Assembly (NCBI GenBank): GCA_947468255.1 | Contig: CANIMM010000044.1 | Location: forward strand, 1-15,341 | Source: Chitinophagaceae bacterium | GTDB lineage: Bacteria; Bacteroidota; Bacteroidia; Chitinophagales; Chitinophagaceae | Length of the DNA: 15,341 nucleotides | Reading direction: 5' to 3' | Part shown: in pieces, positions 8,368-15,341 of the stretch | Numbering within the stretch: position 1 is the first letter of the stretch | Layout of the letters: every line of letters starts with the position of its first letter | Program-made: the position numbers and the translations under genes | Notes under the pieces: model-generated | The model's input: only the letters and a program-made list of their open reading frames with translations | Database searches by the model: none | What the model was told of the DNA's origin: nothing

Positions 8368-11300
8368 TTATTTGCTAATGATTACACCTTCGGTTTGATT
8401 ATAATTATTTCCAGTGATCCTGATAAAATAATTACCCGAAGGCAGGTTATTAATTGGAATAGTAGTTAATTTATCTTTTGTTTTTACCAGTTGAACGGTT
8501 CGTCCGTCATTGGTAACCAATCGGATTTCTAAAGTGGTTGAAGGCGCCTCCCTGAATTTTACTAGCACTACTGGGGATGCCGGATTAGGGAATATAGTGG
8601 CCAAATTACTGACACTAGTTGTTGCTGGATTGTTGAGGGCTGTAACGACAAGATTAAAGCTATCACTGACAGTGTTACAACCTTCTGAATTGGTAATCTG
8701 AATTTTATAAGATCCAATAGCAATCGGTTTGTAAGTGTCCGCCGTTGCGCCAAATAAAGAAACATTATTTAGCGACCATTGGAAACTAGTCGCCGATGAA
8801 TTGGTTGACAAATTGGATCCATTCCAAGTGATTACTGGTTTGGGTAAGGCTGATTTAACTGTTATGACTGTTGGAAGGGAACCGGTTTTACAACCACCGG
8901 TCGGACTTACTATTGTATCGGTGTATGACCCACTTGTGTTGGCAGAGTAAGTATTACTAACAGCCCCTGAAATTTCTACATTATTTTTATACCATTGGTT
9001 TGCGCTAGCGGTATTACTAGTTAATACAACTGAATTACCTTCACAAAATGTGATACTTGATCCAGCTGAAATAGTTGGTACCGCAGGTGTTACCGGTTGT
9101 GCCGTTATAGTAACAAGAGTTGCTGAACTGGTGCAGGTGCTTGTATTTCTAGAAGTTATACTATAGCTTCCGGCTGTAACTGAAGAGAATATACCGGTAG
9201 TATTGGTATAGTTTATACTGTCGATGCTAAATGTTAATCCGGTAGTTGCAGAGCTTACCGTAATGGTTCCAGTTGCAACAGTACAGGTTGGTTGAGCTGT
9301 AACACTTGCCGTTGGAGCAGCAGGTGTTGCAGGTTGTGCTGTTACGGTTACAGTGACTGCAGGGCTAATAACATTACTTGCATTTTTTGAAGTTACTTTA
9401 TACGTACCTGCTACAACTCCGGTAAATATGCCGGTAGTATTGGTATAAGTTACACGATCGATACTAAATGTAAAACCTGCTGTAGGGGAACTCACTGTAA
9501 TGGTTCCTGTAGCAACAGTACAACTTGGTTGAAATGTAACACTAGCCGTTAAAGCAGCAGCAGAAGAAATAAAGGTGAACCCAGTTTTAGTTGCAATACC
9601 AAAGGAAGTGGTAACACTAACACTGCCACTGGCACCAGTTCCAACAACTGCTGTTATGGTAGTATTATTTACTACGATAAAAGAAGCAGCAGGACTGCCT
9701 CCAAAACTTACTGAGGTGGCACCTGTCAGATTGGTACCTGTAATGGTAACTGTTGCACCAGCAGCTGCAGAAGCAGGTGTAAAAGAGCTAATGTTGGGAA
9801 GCGATTCAGAGAATCCCATGGAAGAAAAAAGACCTCTTCCAAAAGTGGCTGCAATTACCATTTTATCGGATGCTCTAATTTGAAACATATCCGTTCTTAC
9901 ATTGGAAAATCCGGAATTTTTAGCAGTCCAAGTAGGATTGGTATTATTGAAATTGATGGTACCATAAATGCCTAATTCAGTAGCCAATATTACTTCAGTT
10001 GAGCTATGGTTAGGATTGAACATAGCCCACCTGACTGGCATATCTGGAAAATCACCCATCTTACTTACCCATGTAGTACCTCCATTGGCGCTATAATAAA
10101 TTTTACTAGCTAATCCATAATTAAAGAAAGTCACTATCAATTCGTTTTCACTGCTGCCCATTTCAATACAGGAAATAGATCCGGTAGGTAATGTGCCGGT
10201 AATGTCCGTTTCCACGGGTGTGGCTCCATCTGCATTGGCTAATTTAATGAGTTTTCCAGAGGCAGTCCCTATCAATAAAGTAGTAGATGTAGTAGTATAA
10301 GGTGAAACTTTAAATGCGGTAGCAGCAGCTGTCAAATTAGTAACATTTAAAGAGTCTACTATTACTGCAGGAGCGTGGGTGATATTTTTTACTCGATAGA
10401 TGCTTCCGCCACTAGTAGCATCACTGGATTTAAAAGTATAAAGGGCATGTATGTTATTGTCATAGCAAGCCGGATTAATAAAACTACCTGTATTATCACT
10501 GCTTAACAAATTCATATATGTGGTATCACCTTGTGCATTTGGATAAAACAAAGTGAAATTATTGTTCACATAACTCACTATTTGATAGTTAGGATTTACT
10601 TGATCAATAAAACAATATCCTCCATCGCCGCCATTTACATCAAGAGTCGTATTCAAATTGTCTGAATGAAATAGCTGGGTACCATTATCCTGTGCACCAG
10701 CTAGGTGATAGTTATAACCTGCAATTGGATGTATGGCTGCAGAATAAAACTGGGTTACATTATAATTTTTATTACGAGCAGCAATAACATCTTTAGTAGC
10801 TGAATTTAGAATATCAGCGGAGTAAAAAATACCACCATCATTTCCAAAAATGACGGTAGTTGAAGAACCTGGTTTAAAGCAGATAGCATGTTGATCTGCA
10901 TGAACATAGGAACATTTTAGGTCATTTAGGTTGTTATTATTTGACCATTTTCCAATTTGGCCCCAGTTATCCCCTCCATCCAAAGATGCAAATAAATCGA
11001 CCCCCCCAATGAGGAGATTTTGGGCATTGTTGGGATCTACCGCCATGGCTTGGTCATACCATACTTGCCCACGGGTAAAATCGTCTGCAGGCACTCCACT
11101 ATCTGCATCTACGGGTATGGCAACATCTGCCCAGCTAACGCCATTATTGGTTGATTTACGAATAACAATTGGTGCTGTTCCTGAAGAAGCTCCTTCCATA
11201 AAGCTGTAAATATAATTGGCATCAGAAGGAGCACAGGCTACGGTGACCCGACCACTTGTTGCAAGATTAAGCGTGTTAGAAACGGTCCAGCTAGTTCCAT

Positions 11301-12456
11301 TATCAGAATATAATACACGCCCACCACCCTGATCACCACCGTAAGAATTTGATTTAGTACCCACCCATATTCTGTTAGAAGCACTGACACTAATGGATGC
11401 AGGTACATAATTGGCACCATTTGCAGCAGAAGGCATTACCTGCGTCCAAGTAGTCCCAAAATCTGCTGATCGATACATGCCTAGGCCAAAGTCACTAAAC
11501 CATTTACCATTGTAGGATTCTTCATCAACAGCAGCATAGATCACCCCTATATCGGTTCCTGAAATATTTTCTTTTCGAACGATTAAATCGTTTATATACC
11601 GCATATTGGCAGTAGCGGAAAGTTGAGTCCAGGTACTTCCTCCATCAGCTGATTTCCAGATCCCTGCACCAATGGATGCCCCTACACCAAAACCTTCTCC
11701 AGTACTTACATAAGCGACACGAGCATTGGTTGGATCAAAGGCTATTTTGGTCACAGAAAGTGAAGACCAAAAGTCATTCACTTTTACCCAACTTGAATTG
11801 GCATCCGTTATATTAGTATTGTACCAAAGGCCTCCGCTCACACCACCTGCCCAAACTTTATTCGCAGTCGTTGGATCCCAGGTTAATGCCCTTGTTCGAC
11901 CCCCAACATTAGTAGGCCCCAACTCTTTCCAGTTGGTAGTAACGCTTGTATTGTCACCAGGTAAAGAAGTAGGTTTGGCATTTGAACTAGCACCGCGGCG
12001 ATTTTTTCGAATGATATCGGGTAAAACCTCTGGTGTGGGCCTTTTTAAAGTAGGATTCATGGTTCTCAAAAAGTCCTGTTCAAAGGCAAGATCTGGTCGA
12101 TCCGATTTATTTTCGGCTTGCTCTTCTCTTTCTTTTCTCGCTTCTCGTTCTTCCCCCGTTTCAAACTCAGGTTCTTTATCTTTTATGGCATGCACCCGAT
12201 TATTGAAAGCATGATTGCTTAAATAGACTTCATATTTTTCGCGCTCAGATAGCACCCGGTGCTTTTTAGCCAATACCTGAGCAGAGGCAGGCGGAAGGGC
12301 AGTTGCAATATCAATAGAGGGATTTTTTTTTATCAACTTTGTCTCCAATTGGTTGGTAGCTAAATTGGATAAAGTAGATCGATAAGCAAATAAACCACCC
12401 AATAGCAAACAGGTAATTGCTATAATTCGGGGTAGTATTTTATTTTGATTTTTCAT
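8368..12456 (-). CDS. Large secreted beta-propeller (Asp-box/BNR-like) protein with IPT/TIG, Ig-like repeats and T9SS type A sorting domain
   Basis: The protein has 1362 residues. A hydrophobic signal segment (about 9-25) leads into a highly charged stretch (about 90-125, many Glu/Arg/Lys). From about 176 (WKELGPTNVGGRTRAL) to 880 runs a beta-propeller region of the sialidase/sortilin/WD40-like kind. Asp-box motifs S-x-(D/N)-x-G-x-(T/S)-W are seen near 269-276, 330-337, 435-442, 491-498 and 789-796, with a shorter SDNGTSW at 384-390. An IPT/TIG domain covers about 887-962, two 79-residue tandem repeats cover 971-1128, and two Ig-like modules cover about 1128-1272. The C-terminus (about 1285-1362; IFPNPASPV, GRTVQL, LPSGNYFIRITG) is the T9SS type A signal, so the protein should reach the cell surface or medium. 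Asp-boxes alone do not show sialidase activity and no catalytic set was identified. It lies between two lipoprotein genes with 11- and 8-bp gaps. Confidence 0.93.
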   Translation of the reverse strand: MKNQNKILPRIIAITCLLLGGLFAYRSTLSNLATNQLETKLIKKNPSIDIATALPPASAQVLAKKHRVLSEREKYEVYLSNHAFNNRVHAIKDKEPEFETGEEREARKEREEQAENKSDRPDLAFEQDFLRTMNPTLKRPTPEVLPDIIRKNRRGASSNAKPTSLPGDNTSVTTNWKELGPTNVGGRTRALTWDPTTANKVWAGGVSGGLWYNTNITDANSSWVKVNDFWSSLSVTKIAFDPTNARVAYVSTGEGFGVGASIGAGIWKSADGGSTWTQLSATANMRYINDLIVRKENISGTDIGVIYAAVDEESYNGKWFSDFGLGMYRSADFGTTWTQVMPSAANGANYVPASISVSASNRIWVGTKSNSYGGDQGGGRVLYSDNGTSWTVSNTLNLATSGRVTVACAPSDANYIYSFMEGASSGTAPIVIRKSTNNGVSWADVAIPVDADSGVPADDFTRGQVWYDQAMAVDPNNAQNLLIGGVDLFASLDGGDNWGQIGKWSNNNNLNDLKCSYVHADQHAICFKPGSSTTVIFGNDGGIFYSADILNSATKDVIAARNKNYNVTQFYSAAIHPIAGYNYHLAGAQDNGTQLFHSDNLNTTLDVNGGDGGYCFIDQVNPNYQIVSYVNNNFTLFYPNAQGDTTYMNLLSSDNTGSFINPACYDNNIHALYTFKSSDATSGGSIYRVKNITHAPAVIVDSLNVTNLTAAATAFKVSPYTTTSTTLLIGTASGKLIKLANADGATPVETDITGTLPTGSISCIEMGSSENELIVTFFNYGLASKIYYSANGGTTWVSKMGDFPDMPVRWAMFNPNHSSTEVILATELGIYGTINFNNTNPTWTAKNSGFSNVRTDMFQIRASDKMVIAATFGRGLFSSMGFSESLPNISSFTPASAAAGATVTITGTNLTGATSVSFGGSPAASFIVVNNTTITAVVGTGASGSVSVTTSFGIATKTGFTFISSAAALTASVTFQPSCTVATGTITVSSPTAGFTFSIDRVTYTNTTGIFTGVVAGTYKVTSKNASNVISPAVTVTVTAQPATPAAPTASVTAQPTCTVATGTITVSSATTGLTFSIDSINYTNTTGIFSSVTAGSYSITSRNTSTCTSSATLVTITAQPVTPAVPTISAGSSITFCEGNSVVLTSNTASANQWYKNNVEISGAVSNTYSANTSGSYTDTIVSPTGGCKTGSLPTVITVKSALPKPVITWNGSNLSTNSSATSFQWSLNNVSLFGATADTYKPIAIGSYKIQITNSEGCNTVSDSFNLVVTALNNPATTSVSNLATIFPNPASPVVLVKFREAPSTTLEIRLVTNDGRTVQLVKTKDKLTTIPINNLPSGNYFIRITGNNYNQTEGVIISK
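9073..9546 (-). repeat. Two tandem 237-bp (79-residue) coding repeats
   Basis: Within the large T9SS protein, residues 971-1049 and 1050-1128 align without gaps. Both contain CTVATGTITVSS, TFSID, YTNTTGIF and a closing TAQP-TPA-PT, and matching DNA such as GCAACAGTAC recurs 237 bp apart. The second copy has two Cys (1058, 1108), while the first keeps only C979, so any disulfide is lost in one copy. This points to an internal duplication of one beta-rich module. Confidence 0.85.
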
Positions 12457-12467
12457 TTACAAGTTGC

Positions 12468-12947
12468 TTATAATTTGGTTTGTGCAAAAATTTCTTTATA
12501 GTTTAAAATGTCAATCCGCTTAGCACCTTTTTTACCCGAAAAAATAATCCAGGAGGGATAAAATTGTCGTTTTGTAAGGATCGCATCATTCGTTATAATT
12601 TGGGAAAAATTTTTATGTTGATCGGTTGTTTCTCCTACCGTTGGGATAGGGGCTGATACAAAATAAGTTGACTCCAAATACATTGTATCGCGGATAGTTC
12701 TAATTGAAAAGGCTTGTGGCTTTCCACCCAGATAAAATGAGTCAGCAGCATATTGCTCCATCATTGAAGCAGCAATAGGTATCCTAAAAATCATTCCCCT
12801 GCCTGCACCAAGGGCGGTATGGTAAGCAAAAAAACTGCCTGACAATGTAGTATTCAATTTTCGGCCTCCACTGTTATTGTAAGCACAAGCTAGTAACAGC
12901 AATAATACAAAGGGTAGAAATATTTTTTTGGAGATATTGGAGGTCAT
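12468..12947 (-). CDS. Small predicted lipoprotein of unknown function, first gene of the propeller operon
   Basis: The protein has 159 residues. MTSNISKKIFLPFVLLLLLAC is a clear lipoprotein signal with lipobox LLAC and acceptor C21. The mature part is mixed polar with beta-like stretches (SGSFFAYHTALGAGRGMIFRIP; SIRTIRDTMYLESTYFVSAP) and a C-terminus with several Lys, ending IFAQTKL. I recognise no family or catalytic motif. It ends 11 bp before the start of the 1362-residue T9SS protein, which strongly suggests one transcript, and the operon promoter should lie in 12948-13050. A helper or surface partner of the large protein is possible, but this is inference from position only. Confidence 0.78.
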   Translation of the reverse strand: MTSNISKKIFLPFVLLLLLACAYNNSGGRKLNTTLSGSFFAYHTALGAGRGMIFRIPIAASMMEQYAADSFYLGGKPQAFSIRTIRDTMYLESTYFVSAPIPTVGETTDQHKNFSQIITNDAILTKRQFYPSWIIFSGKKGAKRIDILNYKEIFAQTKL

Positions 12948-13031
12948 TTTATTAAAATAGATTAAAAAATTTTAATTCAAAATTCATAGCTCAAATTAAA
13001 ATATGGATTCAACTGTCAGCTTTTGAAATGC

Positions 13032-13223
13032 TTAAACAACTTGCAAACAACATAGTTTAAAATTGAATGTATGTTTTTTCTCATTGCCAAACAATTTTTT
13101 GTATACAGCAGCTATCGTTTCAATACTAGGAGCGGTACCGCAAATTTTATCGAATGCATGGCGCAGGCATAGTCGAATGGTAAAATTTCGACTATTTTTT
13201 TGCCTCTTAAATAGATTAGCCAT
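13032..13223 (-). CDS. Unassigned 63-codon ORF in the divergent intergenic region
   Basis: ATG at 13223 (a GTG at 13229 is two codons upstream) opens a frame of 63 residues starting MANLFKRQKNS. It contains a balanced, soluble-looking middle (RLCLRHAFDKICGTAPSIET) and YKKLFGNEKKHTF near the end. The composition is less biased than expected for noise in AT-rich DNA, but I recognise no family. It could be a small gene or the remnant of a longer one. It lies 84 bp upstream of, and on the same strand as, the lipoprotein at 12947. A plus-strand hairpin with a T-run overlaps it, which argues for a different reading of this region. The rest of 12948-13410 is AT-rich, with no clear gene. Confidence 0.3.
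   Translation of the reverse strand: MANLFKRQKNSRNFTIRLCLRHAFDKICGTAPSIETIAAVYKKLFGNEKKHTFNFKLCCLQVV
13170..13201 (+). terminator. Intrinsic terminator-like hairpin with T7 tail, no assigned upstream gene
   Basis: TAGTCGAA (13170-13177) and TTCGACTA (13187-13194) form a perfect 8-bp stem with a 9-base loop, followed directly by seven T (13195-13201). This is the textbook form of a Rho-independent terminator on the plus strand, yet no recognised plus-strand gene ends before it. It could end a small RNA, or be chance within the minus-strand ORF. Confidence 0.4.
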
Positions 13224-13410
13224 TGGCACAATGAACGACTATTATTGATCATTTATCCCTCCTTTTATATTCTTGTTTTATCCAGCCTAAAATATTTAAA
13301 AAAATAATAATACTTTTTTGAACTATTCTTATACATATATTGTTTTATTATTATATGTGTATTATTTTAACAGAATCACCAAACAGTTTAACCATTTAAA
13401 ACAAAAAAAC

Positions 13411-14364
13411 ATGAACAAAGTATTTCTTTCAACGCCATTCAAGTCCTCCCTTTTTTTATTATTGACTAGCGTAGCATTAATCTGCTGTAAAAAAAACGAT
13501 CCTGTTGCCGCGGCGGGGCCGGGTACCATTACGGCACAGGTATCATCGGGTAGCAACTTTACCTTGTTAAAGTCTGCTGTAATCAAGGCGGGGCTTGCTC
13601 CAACATTGGATGGAACCGGTAATTTCACGGTCTTTGCACCTACTGATGAGGCTTTTACCAGTTCTGGAGTAACCAGCGGAGTAATTGGCAGCCTATCAGT
13701 GGATCAGTTGAAAAAGATTTTATTGGATCATACGCTGACCTCTAAAATTCTTGCAGCAGCGGTACCTGCCGGACCTAATGCCAAAGTGGTCACTGCAAGC
13801 GGTGACTCCATATTTGTTACCAAAAACTCAAACGGAGTATATGTCAATGGGGTGAATGTAACGATGGCCGATTTACCTGCAAGCAATGGGGTAATACATA
13901 CTATGTCGAAAGTATTGCTTCCCGCCAGCGGCAATATTGTGCAGGTGGCTTCCTCCGATACTTCATTTAGCTTTTTGGTAGCTGCAGTGCTTAGAGCAAG
14001 TACCGGTAGTACCAATGTAGCGGCCATTCTTTCGGGGCCTGGAATTTTGACTGTATTTGCTCCCGTAAATAATGCCTTTCGTACCTTGGGTTTCGCTACC
14101 ATTGATGCAATCAATGCTGCAGACCCCAATGCATTGACTGCTATTCTAACCTACCATGTGGTACCGGGCAGGGTGTTCGCCTGCGACCTGAGCAATGGTA
14201 TCCAGGCCGCTACCGCCAATGGCGCCAAGGTGACCATTGGTATCGCCGGTAGCGCGGCTAGCGTAAAAGGACTTGGTAATCCCACCGCTTCAGCTATCAT
14301 TGGCACCAATAGGATGGCTACCAATGGCGTTGTTCATGTAATTGACCACGTATTGTTGCCCTAA
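13411..14364 (+). CDS. Lipoprotein with two fasciclin (FAS1) domains
   Basis: ATG 13411 is chosen because it begins a compact lipoprotein signal (MNKVFLSTPFKSSLFLLLTSVALICC, acceptor C25 or C26); the frame stays open upstream to a TTG at 13318 but that part looks non-coding. The 317-residue protein holds two FAS1 domains, about 47-171 and 182-316. Each has the H1-type motif (NFTVFAPTDEAF; GILTVFAPVNNAF), a central helix leading to LLDHTL or LTYHVV, and the closing H2-type motif (NGVIHTMSKVLLP; NGVVHVIDHVLLP). FAS1 proteins act in adhesion at the cell surface; a specific partner cannot be inferred. The last third is unusually GC-rich for this window (38 of 60 bases at 14161-14220). A perfect hairpin follows, so it is probably a single-gene transcript. 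An A8 run at 13489-13496 encodes the Lys pair after the lipobox. Confidence 0.93.
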   Translation: MNKVFLSTPFKSSLFLLLTSVALICCKKNDPVAAAGPGTITAQVSSGSNFTLLKSAVIKAGLAPTLDGTGNFTVFAPTDEAFTSSGVTSGVIGSLSVDQLKKILLDHTLTSKILAAAVPAGPNAKVVTASGDSIFVTKNSNGVYVNGVNVTMADLPASNGVIHTMSKVLLPASGNIVQVASSDTSFSFLVAAVLRASTGSTNVAAILSGPGILTVFAPVNNAFRTLGFATIDAINAADPNALTAILTYHVVPGRVFACDLSNGIQAATANGAKVTIGIAGSAASVKGLGNPTASAIIGTNRMATNGVVHVIDHVLLP

Positions 14365-14386
14365 TCAGCCATTTTTTATACTGTCA

Positions 14387-14421
14387 CAAGGGTCCCGCAT
14401 TGTTTTACTGCGGGACCCTTG
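14387..14421 (+). terminator. Strong 13-bp hairpin after the fasciclin gene
   Basis: CAAGGGTCCCGCA (14387-14399) pairs perfectly with TGCGGGACCCTTG (14409-14421) around a 9-base loop, 22 bases after the stop codon. No T-run follows, but stem strength and place between two transcription units support a terminator. Confidence 0.8.
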
Positions 14422-14448
14422 GCGATTAGCGCAACCATGGGCAAATTT

Positions 14449-14456
14449 TATTTTTG
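14449..14456 (+). promoter_or_regulatory. Candidate -7 element for umuDC (TAnnTTTG)
   Basis: TATTTTTG fits the Bacteroidota housekeeping -7 consensus TAnnTTTG and lies 42 bases before the umuD start. It is embedded in a 6-bp dyad, GGCAAA (14440-14445) and TTTGCC (14453-14458), which could let a repressor cover it. A -33 TTG at the usual distance is not evident (the nearest, 14419-14421, is 27 bases away), so this is tentative. Confidence 0.35.
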
Positions 14457-14478
14457 CCAACACTAAAAAATACCGTAA

Positions 14479-14499
14479 TTTGCTAAAAATATTAGTAAA
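14479..14499. promoter_or_regulatory. Candidate operator dyad overlapping the umuD start
   Basis: TTTGCTAA (14479-14486) and TTAGTAAA (14492-14499) are reverse complements at 7 of 8 positions around a 5-base spacer, and the dyad ends on the first base of the umuD ATG. umuDC operons are commonly under LexA/SOS-type control. The sequence of any LexA site in this organism is not known to me, so operator function is inferred from symmetry and position. Confidence 0.4.
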
Positions 14500-14933
14500 T
14501 GACAAAGCTGCATGAAATCAATATTATTCAATCAGAGGAGGGGAGCCCCATATTTCTACGGCATTTTCCAGGATACGTGCAGGCGGGATTTCCCTCGCCC
14601 GCAGCGGATTACATGGAGGAGATCATCGACCTGGAACATCTTTTAAGGCCCAATCCCTTATCTACCTTTATCGTACGCAATATCGGCGATTCCATGATCG
14701 ATGCGCATATTCTTCCCAATTCATTGCTGATCGTTGATAAGTCGGTGATTCCAACCAATAATAAAATAGTGGTGGCGGTGGTGAATGGGGAGTTTTTGCT
14801 TAAATATTTCATCAAAAACAGCAGCGGAATAAGGCTGTTGCCAGCCAATAAAAAGTATCCGCCCATCCCCATTACCGAAGGGATGGATTTCAGTATTTGG
14901 GGAACCGTCACCAAAATTATTCTTAACGCCTAA
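14499..14933 (+). CDS. umuD: UmuD-like S24 autoprotease, polymerase V accessory subunit
   Basis: The 144-residue protein lacks the helix-turn-helix domain of LexA and matches UmuD in length. The self-cleavage site is visible as YVQAGFPSPAADY (A29-G30), the catalytic Ser as S65 in NIGDSMIDA and the catalytic Lys as K102 in VNGEFLLKYF. In the known system RecA filaments trigger cleavage between Ala/Cys and Gly to UmuD', and two UmuD' join UmuC to form the error-prone translesion DNA polymerase V. The umuC gene starts 3 bases after its stop, so the two are surely co-transcribed. A dyad ending on the start codon and a -7-like element upstream may mediate damage-dependent control. The gene is GC-richer (35 of 60 bases at 14581-14640) than the left part of the window. 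Confidence 0.93.
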   Translation: MTKLHEINIIQSEEGSPIFLRHFPGYVQAGFPSPAADYMEEIIDLEHLLRPNPLSTFIVRNIGDSMIDAHILPNSLLIVDKSVIPTNNKIVVAVVNGEFLLKYFIKNSSGIRLLPANKKYPPIPITEGMDFSIWGTVTKIILNA

Positions 14934-14936
14934 GCC

Positions 14937-15341
14937 ATGATTGCACTGGTGGATTGTAATAATTTTTATGTCTCTTGCGAGCGGCTTTTTAATCCAACGC
15001 TCGAGGGTAAGCCTGTAATTGTGCTTTCTAATAATGATGGTTGTGCCGTAGCCCGAAGTGAGGAAGCAAAGGCCATTGGTATAAAAATGGGTGCCCCGCT
15101 GTTTAAGATCGAAGCGCTGGTTCGCGAGCACAAGGTAGCCGTATTCAGTTCCAACTACACCCTCTATGGCGATTTGAGTAGCCGTGTGATGGCCACACTG
15201 GCCAACTTTGCGCCCCAGTTGGAAGTATATTCCATTGATGAGGCTTTTTTGGATATGAACGATATGAAAATGCTCGACCTTTTAAAGATAGGCACTACCA
15301 TTCGCCAAAAGGTAAAACAGGATATTGGGATTCCGGTTTGT
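14937..15341 (+). CDS. umuC: UmuC-like Y-family DNA polymerase (Pol V catalytic subunit), 3' partial
   Basis: ATG 14937 opens 135 codons that run off the window end without a stop. MIALVDCNNFYVSCERLFNP carries the first catalytic Asp (D6) and the aromatic steric-gate region (F10/Y11). NNDGCAVARSEEAKAIGIKMG is the conserved Y-family finger segment, and YSIDEAFLD gives the catalytic pair D101/E102; these numbers match E. coli UmuC. With UmuD' it copies damaged templates at the replication fork at the cost of mutations. The start 3 bases after the umuD stop fits coupled translation. Only about the first third of the protein is visible, so completeness cannot be judged. Confidence 0.95.
   Translation, partial: MIALVDCNNFYVSCERLFNPTLEGKPVIVLSNNDGCAVARSEEAKAIGIKMGAPLFKIEALVREHKVAVFSSNYTLYGDLSSRVMATLANFAPQLEVYSIDEAFLDMNDMKMLDLLKIGTTIRQKVKQDIGIPVC

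Noticed and set aside
9575..9883. 102-codon plus-strand ORF inside the large T9SS gene
   Set aside because: It is antisense to the well-supported IPT/TIG region; its Val/Pro/Leu-rich composition is the complement of Thr/Ala/Gly codons.
11726..12214. 162-codon plus-strand ORF
   Set aside because: Lies opposite the N-terminal part of the large propeller protein, which has clear domain motifs; no family resemblance in the antisense frame.
8368..12456. Reading the Asp-box propeller as an active sialidase
   Set aside because: Asp-boxes occur in many non-enzymatic propellers, and the Arg triad and Tyr/Glu catalytic set of sialidases could not be located.
13132..13141. GCGGTACCGC palindrome as an operator
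   Set aside because: A single 10-bp palindrome inside a possible ORF, with no promoter nearby and no second copy seen.
13318..13410. Upstream extension of the fasciclin protein to a TTG start
   Set aside because: The DNA is extremely AT-rich and leader-like, and the lipoprotein signal begins neatly at ATG 13411.
13728..14129. 133-codon minus-strand ORF
   Set aside because: Antisense shadow of the fasciclin domains; repeats of Ala/Val/Leu arise from complementing FAS1 codons.

Overview
The window looks like chromosomal DNA of a member of the Bacteroidota, most likely of the Chitinophagaceae/Chitinophagia type. That placement is inferred from three things. The window carries both kinds of type IX secretion system (T9SS) C-terminal sorting domain. 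Start codons are preceded by A-rich leaders with no AGGAGG-like ribosome site. The base composition is mostly AT-rich. No rRNA, tRNA, CRISPR array, insertion sequence or complete mobile element was recognised.

Layout, left to right. (1) Positions 2-3367 (+) hold the 3' part of a very large secreted Ig-like/PKD repeat protein ending in a T9SS type B sorting domain; its start lies outside the window. (2) Positions 3709-7886 (+) hold an amino-sugar/sulfated-glycan group: a multi-pass acetyltransferase of the NagX/DUF5009/HGSNAT type, an N-acetylglucosamine-6-phosphate deacetylase (nagA) and an exported Cys-type sulfatase. A plausible shared role is salvage of sulfated or unacetylated hexosamines: desulfation and N-acetylation on the outer side, then cytoplasmic deacetylation of GlcNAc-6-P. 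(3) A perfect inverted repeat at 7906-7943 separates this group from a convergent three-gene minus-strand operon (12947 down to 7946): a small lipoprotein, a 1362-residue beta-propeller (Asp-box) protein with IPT/TIG, tandem and Ig-like repeats and a T9SS type A signal, and a second small lipoprotein. The gaps between them are only 11 and 8 bp. (4) A 463-bp divergent intergenic region (12948-13410) contains an unexplained 63-codon minus-strand ORF and an overlapping plus-strand terminator-like hairpin. (5) Positions 13411-14364 (+) encode a two-domain fasciclin lipoprotein, followed by a 13-bp-stem hairpin. (6) Positions 14499-15341 (+) hold a umuDC-type translesion synthesis operon, with umuC cut off by the window end. 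A near-perfect dyad ends on the umuD start codon and is a candidate operator.

Most genes belong to familiar families. The most open items are the minus-strand lipoprotein/propeller/lipoprotein operon, the short unassigned ORFs in the two intergenic regions, and the candidate operator in front of umuD. I found no convincing wholly new system; the candidates are stated with what would confirm or refute them.
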